Of a stretch of 14,946 bases of DNA, positions 1 through 6,402 are shown piece by piece. The translations under genes were made by a program, and so were the position numbers. Where the stretch lies: positions 1 to 14,946 of the forward strand of contig JASIBM010000420.1 in NCBI GenBank assembly GCA_030045175.1, in the 5' to 3' direction. The DNA is from Streptosporangiaceae bacterium (GTDB lineage: Bacteria; Actinomycetota; Actinomycetes; Streptosporangiales; Streptosporangiaceae). Under the pieces are notes generated by a model that saw only the letters and a list, made by a program, of their open reading frames with translations, was not told the origin of the DNA and made no database searches. Position 1 is the stretch's first letter. The number at the start of each line of letters is the position of its first letter.

Positions 1-1737
1 GAGGCTCGCGCCGCGCGGCAGCGCGACGCCGACGAGCACGTCCGGGCCCGCCCCGCGCTCGGCGAGCGCGCGGGCCAGCCTGCTGGCATCGCGGTCTAGC
101 TCGGCGTAGCTGACCGTGGCGCCGTGCTGGCCCTGGGGTGCGCTCTGCGCGCCTGAGGCTCTGTCGCCTGGGGCTCTGTCGCCTAGGGCTCTGTCGCCTG
201 GGGCTCTGTCGTCCGCAGATGGCCCAGACCCAGACCCCGATGACCCCGAGCCCCCGATGGCCAGGAACGCCCCGTCGCCAGCCACCAGCGCGGGCGCATC
301 GGGACGGCGGGCGACCTGGGCCGCGAACAGGCTAGTTACGGTCGCGTCCCGCGGGTAGCGGCGCGACGTGGCGTTCCATGTCGCCCGCGCCGCCGCCTCG
401 GCGGTGGCGCCTAGGTCGATCTCGGCCAGCCGGGCGTCGGGCCTGGCAGCGAGCTGGCGCAGCACGTCGCCAAGCCGGGCCAGCATGTGCCGCGCGGACT
501 GCGACAGCATCCGCCTGTCGTCCCACATCGCCGCGAGCACCATGGCTGGCTCGTCGAAGCCGTACAGCGTGAGCGGGAAGCCGGGCAGCCGGTGCACGCG
601 GGCAGAGGCGCGCGCCGGGTCCTGGCCGTCCCGCGCGGCCAGCGCGACGTGCAGCCGCGCCCGCTCGAAGATCACCAGGCTGTCCAGCGGCGGGGGGTCA
701 GCGGGCAGCTCGGCCCAGTGCAGGATCGAGGCGAGCGGCGCGAGCTGGTGGTCGCGCACCGCCCGGGTCCTGGCGGCGACGTCGGCGGCCAGCTCGCTGA
801 CGGTCAGCGCCGGGTCGAGCCTGACTCGCAGCGGCACCGTGGTGATGAGCATGCCGATGATGTCGTCGGCCCCTGGCACGCTGCCGTAGCGGCAGGACCT
901 GGTCACGGCGAACGTGACGTCGTCGGTGTCGTCGTAGCCGCCGCGAAGCAGCGCCCACGCGGTGCTGAGCACGACGCCGGGGCTCGCGCCGAGCCGTGCG
1001 GCGAGCGCGCGGACGCCGTCGGACTCCTGCGGCGTCAAGGTGATCTCCTCGGTGGCCGGCCGGGCCGGGCCGCCGTCGCCGTCGTCGCCGAGGAAACCGG
1101 GGAGCGACCTGGGCAAGGTGGCCCCGGCGAGGTGCTCCTTCCAGAACGCCTCGGCCGGACCGAGGTCGGCGCCCTGCCACCAGCGCGCGAAGTCCGCGAA
1201 CGAGGGCCGCGGCCGGTGCTGCGGCGGCTGGCGGCCCGCGCGGAGCGCGGCGTAGTCGTCGAGCACCTCGTCGAGCAGCAGCCGCATCGACCTTCCGTCC
1301 ATGATCGCGTGGTGGAAGGTGAGCACCGCCCGCGTGCCGCCGAGCACGCTCACCCGCAGCAGTGGTGCCCGGCCGACGTCGAACGGCTCGAACCGGTCGG
1401 CGAGCAGGAAGCCGGCAGGCGGCTGATCCAGCCACCGCACTTGCGGTTCAGCTTGCCCGCCGATCACCTGGACCAGGCCGTCCTGGCCGTGCAGCTGGAA
1501 TGACGTCCGCAGGGCCGGGTGCCTTGCCACCGCGTCCCGCCAGGCTCGGGTGAAGGCAGCCCGATCCAGCAGCTCGGGCCAGTCCATCGTGACCTGCTGG
1601 ATGTCCACGCCGCCGGCCGGGCGGCGGAGCGTGCCCAAGATCATGCCGCGCTGCAGCGCGAGGGCTGGAAGCGAGCGGGGGTACCCTGCCGGGGCGGGCG
1701 AGCGTGGCTCGCCGGACCGGTCCATGCGCGCCGTCAC
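1..1737 (-). CDS. Nonribosomal peptide synthetase, condensation + adenylation domains (partial, cut at left edge)
   Basis: Reading the minus strand from 1737, 579 residues are open to the window edge. A condensation domain fills about residues 20-440: a C1-like segment ALQRGMILGTL (about 26-36), RHPALRTSF (72-80), the intact catalytic HHAIMDG (142-148) and IGMLITTVPLR (about 294-304). The start of an adenylation domain follows (TSLFAAQVARRPDAPALV, then TVSYAELDRDASRLA from about 541). The protein would use ATP to load an amino acid and form a peptide bond in the cytoplasm. The GTG at 1737 overlaps the stop of the MbtH gene (GTGA), which suggests translational coupling; ATG at 1725 is an equally possible start and neither has a clear ribosome binding site. 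Residues about 494-539 are a Gly/Ser-rich and DRAPG-repeat insertion between the first strands of the adenylation domain. Because the C domain is N-terminal, this is either a C-starter (N-acylating) protein or a later module; substrate-code residues lie outside the window. Confidence 0.95.
   Translation of the reverse strand, partial: MTARMDRSGEPRSPAPAGYPRSLPALALQRGMILGTLRRPAGGVDIQQVTMDWPELLDRAAFTRAWRDAVARHPALRTSFQLHGQDGLVQVIGGQAEPQVRWLDQPPAGFLLADRFEPFDVGRAPLLRVSVLGGTRAVLTFHHAIMDGRSMRLLLDEVLDDYAALRAGRQPPQHRPRPSFADFARWWQGADLGPAEAFWKEHLAGATLPRSLPGFLGDDGDGGPARPATEEITLTPQESDGVRALAARLGASPGVVLSTAWALLRGGYDDTDDVTFAVTRSCRYGSVPGADDIIGMLITTVPLRVRLDPALTVSELAADVAARTRAVRDHQLAPLASILHWAELPADPPPLDSLVIFERARLHVALAARDGQDPARASARVHRLPGFPLTLYGFDEPAMVLAAMWDDRRMLSQSARHMLARLGDVLRQLAARPDARLAEIDLGATAEAAARATWNATSRRYPRDATVTSLFAAQVARRPDAPALVAGDGAFLAIGGSGSSGSGSGPSADDRAPGDRALGDRAPGDRASGAQSAPQGQHGATVSYAELDRDASRLARALAERGAGPDVLVGVALPRGASL
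157..216. repeat. 15-bp tandem repeat inside the NRPS adenylation domain
   Basis: Three near-perfect 15-bp units (ggctctgtcgcctgg at 157-171, one-base variant at 172-186, again at 187-201) are followed by a partial unit at 202-216; a degenerate unit precedes at 142-156. The period is a multiple of three, so on the minus strand it encodes repeats of D-R-A-P-G / D-R-A-L-G in frame with the NRPS. The neighbouring stretch at about 220-258 encodes a Gly/Ser-rich segment. Together they make a disordered insertion of about 46 residues. Confidence 0.9.
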
Positions 1738-2036
1738 GGGTCGGCCGGGGTCGCCTGCTCCTGCATCCACTGCCGCAGCGACAGCGGGCGCATGTCGGTC
1801 CACACCTGTTCGATGTGGGCTAGGCACTCGTCCCTGGCGCCCGTCGTGCCCTCGCGGCGCCAGCCGGCCGGCAACTCGCGGCTCTCCGGCCAGATCGAGT
1901 ACTGCTCCTCGTCGTTGATGACCACGGCGTAGGTCCGGGTGTCTTCGTCATCGAACACGAAAGGGCCCCCTATTGCCGCCTCGCGCACCAGGGTGTGAGC
2001 GAGCCCTCGCCGCCCGCAGAATGTCACGCGCGCCAT
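1734..2036 (-). CDS. MbtH-like protein (NRPS adenylation-domain partner)
   Basis: This 100-residue protein has the full MbtH signature: FDDED at 28-32, NDEEQYSIWP at 41-50, LPAGW at 55-59 and WTDMRPLSL at 79-87, with the three conserved tryptophans present. MbtH proteins bind NRPS adenylation domains and aid their folding and activity, so its partner is very probably the NRPS encoded directly downstream, whose start overlaps this stop codon. Family members usually begin a few residues before FDDED; here about 25 extra N-terminal residues precede it. An in-frame TGA at 2043-2045 bars any longer form. A GAGGAAGGAG sequence (2051-2060) lies 14 nt before the ATG at 2036, a long spacing, so an internal GTG at 1988 is a weaker alternative start. 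Confidence 0.95.
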   Translation of the reverse strand: MARVTFCGRRGLAHTLVREAAIGGPFVFDDEDTRTYAVVINDEEQYSIWPESRELPAGWRREGTTGARDECLAHIEQVWTDMRPLSLRQWMQEQATPADP

Positions 2037-2050
2037 ATCGAGTCAAGGCT

Positions 2051-2060
2051 CTCCTTCCTC
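2051..2060 (-). promoter_or_regulatory. Ribosome binding site of the MbtH-like gene
   Basis: The minus strand reads GAGGAAGGAG, a strong Shine-Dalgarno match, but it stands 14 nt from the ATG at 2036, longer than usual. It lies in the 27-bp gap after the MFS stop codon and supports the upstream start for the MbtH-like protein, since no other start codon lies between it and 2036 in that frame. Confidence 0.55.
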
Positions 2061-2063
2061 GCG

Positions 2064-3350
2064 TCAGGCGTCCACCTGGGCGGGCGGGTGCTCGTGCGGG
2101 CGGCTGCCGTCCACCCTCGGCGTCCTGGCCACCCAGCTGACCGCGGGCCCGGCGCAGGCGGCGCACGCGGCGAAGACCAGCGCGATGACCCACCAGCCCC
2201 AGCCGCCAGTCTGGACGGCGAGCAGCGTGAGCCCGACCGGCGCGACGGTGCCCGCCAGCGAGCTCACCGTGCGCCCCATCCCGATGTACGCGCCGCGCTG
2301 CGCAGGCGGCGGCACGTCCGTCTGCAAGTACCACTGCGCGGCCGAGAGCCACAGCTCCGTTGTCGTGGTCAGCAGCACGGCCAGCACCAGGACAGCGATC
2401 GTCCAGGCCCCGGTGGTCAGGCCGGATAGCGCCGCCACCGGGCAGGCGACGGCGCTCGCCAGGGCGGCACGCCGCATCATCCGGCCGGCCGCGGGCAGCG
2501 AGTCCGTCCCGCGCGTGGCGGGCACTTGCAGCGTCACGGCGAGCAGCGTGTTGAGCGCGAACAGTCCGCCGAGAATGGCGTGCGGCGCGTCGGTGTGGGT
2601 GATCACCCACAGCGGCAGCACGTCGGTGAAGATCACCGCGTGATAGAGCAGGATGGCCACCAGGAAGGCGACGGCGACGTAAGGCCCGTCCCGCAGCACG
2701 GTGAGCGGAGAGCGGTGAGCTCGCTCGTGCCGCGCCGCTTGGGCTGGCAGCAGCCGCGAGACGATCACGGCGTCGGCCACCAGCACGACGGCGTCGAGCA
2801 GCACCATCCCGATGAGCGCCGGGGTCGTCCCGATGGCGAGCGCGATGGCGGCCACCCCCGAGCCTGCGGTCAGGCCCGCGTTGAGGTACGCGCGGGCGAA
2901 CGCCATGACCTTGACCCGGCCCTGCGCCGGGATCGCGTCGGCGGTATAGATGGAGCGGCCGTAGCTGGCGAGTGAGTCTGCGAGCGTCGCCGCGGCCATC
3001 ACCGCGACGAACTCGGCGAAGGACCGCGCCAGCGGGTAGGTTGCCAGCACGACCCCTTCCGCCGAGGCCCCGACCACCCAGGCACGCTTGCCGCCGATGC
3101 GATCGGCCAGCAGCCCGGCCGGCAGCGAGGCTGCCACCGCGACGACGCCTGCGATGGACAGGCCCAGGCCGATCCGCAGCGGGTTGAGCCCGAGCACGCG
3201 GTTGAAGAAGACGATGCTGCCGGTCAAGAACGTGCCGCTGCCCAGTGCGAGCAGCGCGGACTGGAATGCGATGACCCTGGCGATCCCGGCAGGCGGCGCG
3301 AGCCGTGACGGCCGCCAGCGGCCCTGATCGCCCTGGTCCCGCGCCCGCAT
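2064..3350 (-). CDS. MFS transporter, probable exporter of the NRPS product
   Basis: The 428-residue product is strongly hydrophobic, with about twelve predicted membrane segments beginning near residue 23. The loop between the second and third segments carries the major-facilitator motif A, GLLADRIGGKRAW (79-91). A central hydrophilic loop (around ARHERAHRSPLTVLRDGP) divides two six-helix halves, and the tail is charged and cytoplasmic. Proton-driven MFS drug/metabolite antiporters of this shape commonly export the product of the cluster they sit in. The gene lies between the flavin oxidoreductase (40 bp upstream) and the MbtH-like gene (27 bp downstream) on the same strand, which fits a role in export or self-resistance. 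Its ATG at 3350 has no strong ribosome binding site. Substrate cannot be deduced from sequence. Confidence 0.92.
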   Translation of the reverse strand: MRARDQGDQGRWRPSRLAPPAGIARVIAFQSALLALGSGTFLTGSIVFFNRVLGLNPLRIGLGLSIAGVVAVAASLPAGLLADRIGGKRAWVVGASAEGVVLATYPLARSFAEFVAVMAAATLADSLASYGRSIYTADAIPAQGRVKVMAFARAYLNAGLTAGSGVAAIALAIGTTPALIGMVLLDAVVLVADAVIVSRLLPAQAARHERAHRSPLTVLRDGPYVAVAFLVAILLYHAVIFTDVLPLWVITHTDAPHAILGGLFALNTLLAVTLQVPATRGTDSLPAAGRMMRRAALASAVACPVAALSGLTTGAWTIAVLVLAVLLTTTTELWLSAAQWYLQTDVPPPAQRGAYIGMGRTVSSLAGTVAPVGLTLLAVQTGGWGWWVIALVFAACAACAGPAVSWVARTPRVDGSRPHEHPPAQVDA

Positions 3351-3390
3351 CAGGCTGGCCCAGCCGCGCTCGGCCGGCCGGTCGGCGCCG

Positions 3391-4491
3391 TCACGTGGCG
3401 GCCGGGACGGGCGCGCAGATCTGCTCGGCTTCGGCCCAGTCCGCTTCGAGCGCGGCGTCGCGCAGCTCGGTCAGGCCATCCAGCGCGGCGTCGTCGCCGG
3501 CCAGGCGGTCGATCCCGCCGGCCGTCGCCACGTGATCGCGCAGCAGCCGGGCGGCGATCAGCGCCGACCTGGTGCCCCTGGCGGTCACCGGGTCGAGGTG
3601 GTAGCCGGCGTCGCCGACCAGGCACCAGCCGGGGCCGCTCATCGGGCGGCGGAGCATGCGCAGCTTGCCCGCGCCGCCAATCGAGGTGACCCGGCGCCCG
3701 GCAAGCACTGCTAGGCCCAGGAGCGGGTCCGCCGCGATGATCCGCTCGAACTCCCGCGCCGGGTGCCGCCCCGAGGCGTCGATCATGGCCTGGTGCATGT
3801 CCGTCGACAGGCACCACTGCCGCTCGCCGCACGGCGTGCAGATGGCCACGCTGTCGTTGGTGAGGGAGAAGTAGCCGCGATCGGCCGGCAGCGGCAGGTC
3901 GGCGTAGTAGGCCAGCATGGCGACCCACGGGGAGGGCACGACCCGGTACGGGACCGCGCCGACCCGATCGGCGTTGCGCGAGAGCCGGCCGTCGGCCAGC
4001 ACCAGCAGGTCGCAGCTGAGTAGGTGGTCCGCCCCGTCATGGCGCACGACCACGCCGCTGACCCGCCCGTCCCTGCCGATCACGTCCCGCACGCGCGCGG
4101 GCCTGGCCACCGTCACGTTGCCACGACTCTGGGCCGCTCGCAGCAGCGCCGGGTCGAGCACCTCGCGTGGCATCGTCATGCGGAACGAGAGCTCGTCCTG
4201 CTGCGGGTAGTCATGCTCAGTGACCTCGCCGTCGGCGCGGAAGGAGTGCCCGCGCGTGCGCGGGGCGCCGCAGTCAAGCACGGCGCCGAGCAGGCCCAGG
4301 TCGGCCCAGAGCAGGTTGCCTGACCGGTCCCAGGTGGCCTGCTGCGGCCAGAACGACGTGGCCCGCGAGGCATCGACGACCAGGATCTCCCGGGCGTAGG
4401 GTGCGAGCGCCCAGGCAGTCGTCGTTCCCGCGATCCTGCCGCCAGCCACCACGACGCTCCAGTGGCCGGCGATCTCGCCTGCGCGCCTCAC
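3391..4491 (-). CDS. FAD-dependent oxidoreductase / monooxygenase-like tailoring enzyme
   Basis: This 366-residue protein has the layout of group A flavin monooxygenases and geranylgeranyl-reductase-like flavoproteins. It has an N-terminal Rossmann segment VVVAGGRIAG (13-22) with an acidic end of the second strand (LVVDAS, 37-42), a central DG motif LVLADGRLSR (163-172), and a C-terminal FAD-ribityl motif GDAGYHLDPVTARG (293-306). In the GxGxxG loop the second glycine is Arg19 (GGRIAG), a variant I associate with a recurring actinobacterial subgroup. No tryptophan-halogenase WxWxIP motif is present. It starts with GTG at 4491, overlapping the TGA of the radical SAM gene (GTGA), so the two are probably co-translated and may act on one substrate. 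Likely chemistry is hydroxylation, epoxidation or dehydrogenation of a pathway intermediate; the substrate is unknown. Confidence 0.88.
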   Translation of the reverse strand: MRRAGEIAGHWSVVVAGGRIAGTTTAWALAPYAREILVVDASRATSFWPQQATWDRSGNLLWADLGLLGAVLDCGAPRTRGHSFRADGEVTEHDYPQQDELSFRMTMPREVLDPALLRAAQSRGNVTVARPARVRDVIGRDGRVSGVVVRHDGADHLLSCDLLVLADGRLSRNADRVGAVPYRVVPSPWVAMLAYYADLPLPADRGYFSLTNDSVAICTPCGERQWCLSTDMHQAMIDASGRHPAREFERIIAADPLLGLAVLAGRRVTSIGGAGKLRMLRRPMSGPGWCLVGDAGYHLDPVTARGTRSALIAARLLRDHVATAGGIDRLAGDDAALDGLTELRDAALEADWAEAEQICAPVPAAT

Positions 4492-5726
4492 GCCGGAACG
4501 GGCGCCGGCATGCCCAGGTTCTCCTGCGCGGCGGCAGGAGGCTGGTCGATCCAGTTCATGGAGATGAACACCTTGGCAATGTCGTCGCGCGCGAACCTGA
4601 TGCCAGCCTCGTCAGTGATCAGGCGGCCATGCTGGCACAGCTGGTCCAGGTACTCCCGCACCTCAGGCAATTCCAGGGCCGTCCACAGCGAGGTGCCCGT
4701 CCGCTCCAGGTAGACCTGCGCGTCCACGCCCGCCGGGGTGGTCAGCGCGAAGCCGATGAGGTTGGCCGCCTGCGACTGGTCCGAGAGCGGCACGTCGTAG
4801 TCGAACTCGGCCGGGCTGGCGATGTAGTGGTGCATCTTCCCGCTGGCGAAGCCCTTGATGTGCCCGCCGAGCACGGAGAACGAGCCGGAGCCGAAGCCGA
4901 TCCAGTCCAGCTTCATCTGGTAGTACGACAGGTCGGCCAGGCAGATCGGAGCGCCGAAGTAGGCAAAGGTGTACTCCGGGTAGCCGCTTTCTGTCAAGAT
5001 CGCCGAGGCTAGCCGGTAGGCGTCGAGCTGCTTGCGCAGGTCGGTCCGCCTGCCGGCCCGGTCCAGTCGGCGCCGCAGCACCGTGCCCTGGCTGGCCCGG
5101 TAGGCGTAGATCGAGTAATGGTTGACCGGGAGCGAGGCCGCGTGGCTGATCATGGCCTCGACCTCGGCGAGATCCTGGTCGGGGAAGCCGATGATCAGGT
5201 CGATGTTGACGTTGTCGAACCCGGCCTGGCGGGCGAGGTCGATGCTGGCCCGCGCGGTCCGCGCGGAGTGGACGCGGCCGATCATGCGCAGCCGGTCGTC
5301 GTCGAAGGACTGGACGCCGATGCTGATCCGGTTGAAGCCACGCTCGCGCAGCAGCCGCAGCTTCTCCAGGGTGAGCGACTCCGGGCTGCTCTCGATGGTG
5401 GCTTCGGTGACGTCATCGAGCGGCAGGGCGCCGGCCAGCGCGTCGTGCAAGGACTCGATCTCGGCCAGGCTGAGTATGCTCGCCGTGCCGCCGCCCCAGT
5501 ACATGACCTCCGGCCGGTACCGCTGCGCGAGATCCGGGCCGTGCGCGGCGATCTGGGCCCGCAGCGCGTCAAGGTGCCCTCGGCGCCCCGGCGAGTCCGG
5601 GCCAAGCCGCAGGTCCCCGATCGGGACCTGCGCCACCCAGTCGCAGAAATGGCACTTGGAGTTGCAGAACGGGATGTTCACGTAGACCAGCAAGGGGGGC
5701 TTGCGGCCAGCTGCCTGGACGGACAT
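4488..5726 (-). CDS. HemW/HemN-like radical SAM enzyme (probable natural-product tailoring enzyme)
   Basis: The 412-residue protein has the radical SAM cluster motif CNSKCHFC (Cys21, Cys25, Cys28), GGGT (78-81) for SAM binding, ESSPESLT (112-119) and RISIGVQSFDD (133-143), matching the HemN/HemW family. Canonical HemW haem chaperones carry an HNxxYW haem-binding motif; the matching region here reads DLSYYQMKLDW (265-275), so that motif is absent. Housekeeping haem metabolism is therefore unlikely. In natural-product clusters, HemN-like enzymes act as class C radical SAM methyltransferases or cyclopropanases (TbtI, NosN, C10P and YtkT types), and that is the best functional class here by context. 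It is the first gene of the visible operon, with the ribosome binding site AAGGAG 8 nt before the ATG. The final 20 residues are Pro/Ala-rich. Confidence 0.9.
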   Translation of the reverse strand: MSVQAAGRKPPLLVYVNIPFCNSKCHFCDWVAQVPIGDLRLGPDSPGRRGHLDALRAQIAAHGPDLAQRYRPEVMYWGGGTASILSLAEIESLHDALAGALPLDDVTEATIESSPESLTLEKLRLLRERGFNRISIGVQSFDDDRLRMIGRVHSARTARASIDLARQAGFDNVNIDLIIGFPDQDLAEVEAMISHAASLPVNHYSIYAYRASQGTVLRRRLDRAGRRTDLRKQLDAYRLASAILTESGYPEYTFAYFGAPICLADLSYYQMKLDWIGFGSGSFSVLGGHIKGFASGKMHHYIASPAEFDYDVPLSDQSQAANLIGFALTTPAGVDAQVYLERTGTSLWTALELPEVREYLDQLCQHGRLITDEAGIRFARDDIAKVFISMNWIDQPPAAAQENLGMPAPVPA

Positions 5727-5734
5727 GTGGCGTG

Positions 5735-5740
5735 CTCCTT
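5735..5740 (-). promoter_or_regulatory. Ribosome binding site of the radical SAM gene
   Basis: The minus strand reads AAGGAG, exactly 8 nt upstream of the ATG at 5726. It is the best-formed Shine-Dalgarno site in the operon and fixes the start of its first gene. Confidence 0.8.
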
Positions 5741-6052
5741 CGATCAGGAGATTGGCCCGGCCGGCGGCCGGCCCCGTGCTCGCCTCGCCTACTCATCGAC
5801 CATAAGTCACGGTGCAACAGCCACTCAAGCGGGCAAAGGACGCGATCGGTCCTGGCCGGGCGCGGCGCTTGCCAGCCGGCTGCCTTCCGTCACATGCGTG
5901 CTCACAGGTACCAGCCACGCGCACGTGGACATGGCCTGCGCATCGGTCGCGCCGCCGAGCGCAGTATCACATCAGCCCGCGTTCGGGGACTTCCGGTGAT
6001 CTGGGCTCCGCTGACCCACACAGGCATTTATGCCAAGGGCTCCGATACGCGA

Positions 6053-6130
6053 TGGACCTGCGATTTCTATAACAACCGGCGGCACCATAGATCAAGTGGC
6101 ATGAAATCACCATCAACTACGAGCCGGATG
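6053..6130 (+). pseudogene. Remnant of an IS3-family transposase C-terminus, frameshifted
   Basis: Translated from 6053 the sequence gives FYNNRRHHRSSGMKSP, which resembles the end of the DDE integrase core in IS3-family OrfB proteins (the FYNxRRxHSSLGMLSPxxYE pattern). The expected continuation INYE appears in the -1 frame beginning at 6112, so one base has been lost (or the frame slipped) at the SP/IN junction. There is no upstream catalytic domain in any frame and no recognisable terminal inverted repeats. The lower GC content than neighbouring DNA fits a decayed foreign element. It is too small to be functional. Confidence 0.6.
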
Positions 6131-6319
6131 CTACGATAAGCGAGGCCCATGGAGGAGTCCCCACGGTTGGGAAACCACCGGGCCTTCACTGTGAGTCCAG
6201 GGGTGCGGCGGACGCCGACGCGCTCGCACGCGACACAGCGAGGAACGATGAAGCCCTTAACGCCGGCGGCAGCATCACCAGTGGCCAGCCACCGATCACC
6301 AGTTCGCCCATGCCGGCGA

Positions 6320-6358
6320 CACGATGGAGCACCGCGGCCAGAGCGCCGCGCCATCGTG
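6320..6358. promoter_or_regulatory. Strong interrupted inverted repeat in the GMC gene leader
   Basis: CACGATGG (6320-6327) pairs perfectly with CCATCGTG (6351-6358), and inside it CGCGG (6333-6337) pairs with CCGCG (6346-6350). The result is a 13-bp stem with a five-base bulge on one side and an eight-base loop. It ends 44 bp before the GTG start of the GMC oxidoreductase. It could be a leader hairpin (attenuator or mRNA stabiliser) or a regulator binding site. There is no following U-run. Confidence 0.5.
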
Positions 6359-6402
6359 GCCGCGCATCCGCGCCGAGGTAACCGCGTTCCTGGGGGCCTG
6401 GC

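Larger units (their letters stand above)
5727..6402. other. 676-bp divergent intergenic region
   Basis: No credible complete gene lies here. It separates the minus-strand NRPS operon from the plus-strand GMC oxidoreductase gene, so it should hold both promoters, but I could not identify a convincing -35/-10 pair. Visible contents are the radical SAM ribosome binding site, a GC-rich hairpin at 5759-5773 (GGCCGG, 3-nt loop, CCGGCC) in the presumed leader of the NRPS operon, an IS3-type transposase scrap at 6053-6130, and a strong interrupted inverted repeat at 6320-6358. The stretch from about 6020 to 6140 is visibly richer in A/T than its surroundings. Confidence 0.75.

Noticed and set aside
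487..1503. Plus-strand open frame of 338 codons opposite the NRPS condensation domain
   Set aside because: The minus strand carries the HHxxxDG condensation domain; the plus-strand product is Arg/Gly/Val-rich with no motif.
3391..4491. Flavin-dependent tryptophan halogenase
   Set aside because: No WxWxIP motif, and the protein is shorter than halogenases of that family.
5759..5773. GGCCGG/CCGGCC hairpin in the radical SAM leader as a regulatory element
   Set aside because: Short palindromes of G and C are very common in such GC-rich DNA; mentioned only in the intergenic description.
5812..5817. TTGCAC on the minus strand as a -35 element for the NRPS operon
   Set aside because: No convincing -10 hexamer at 16-18 bp spacing could be found, so I do not call a promoter.
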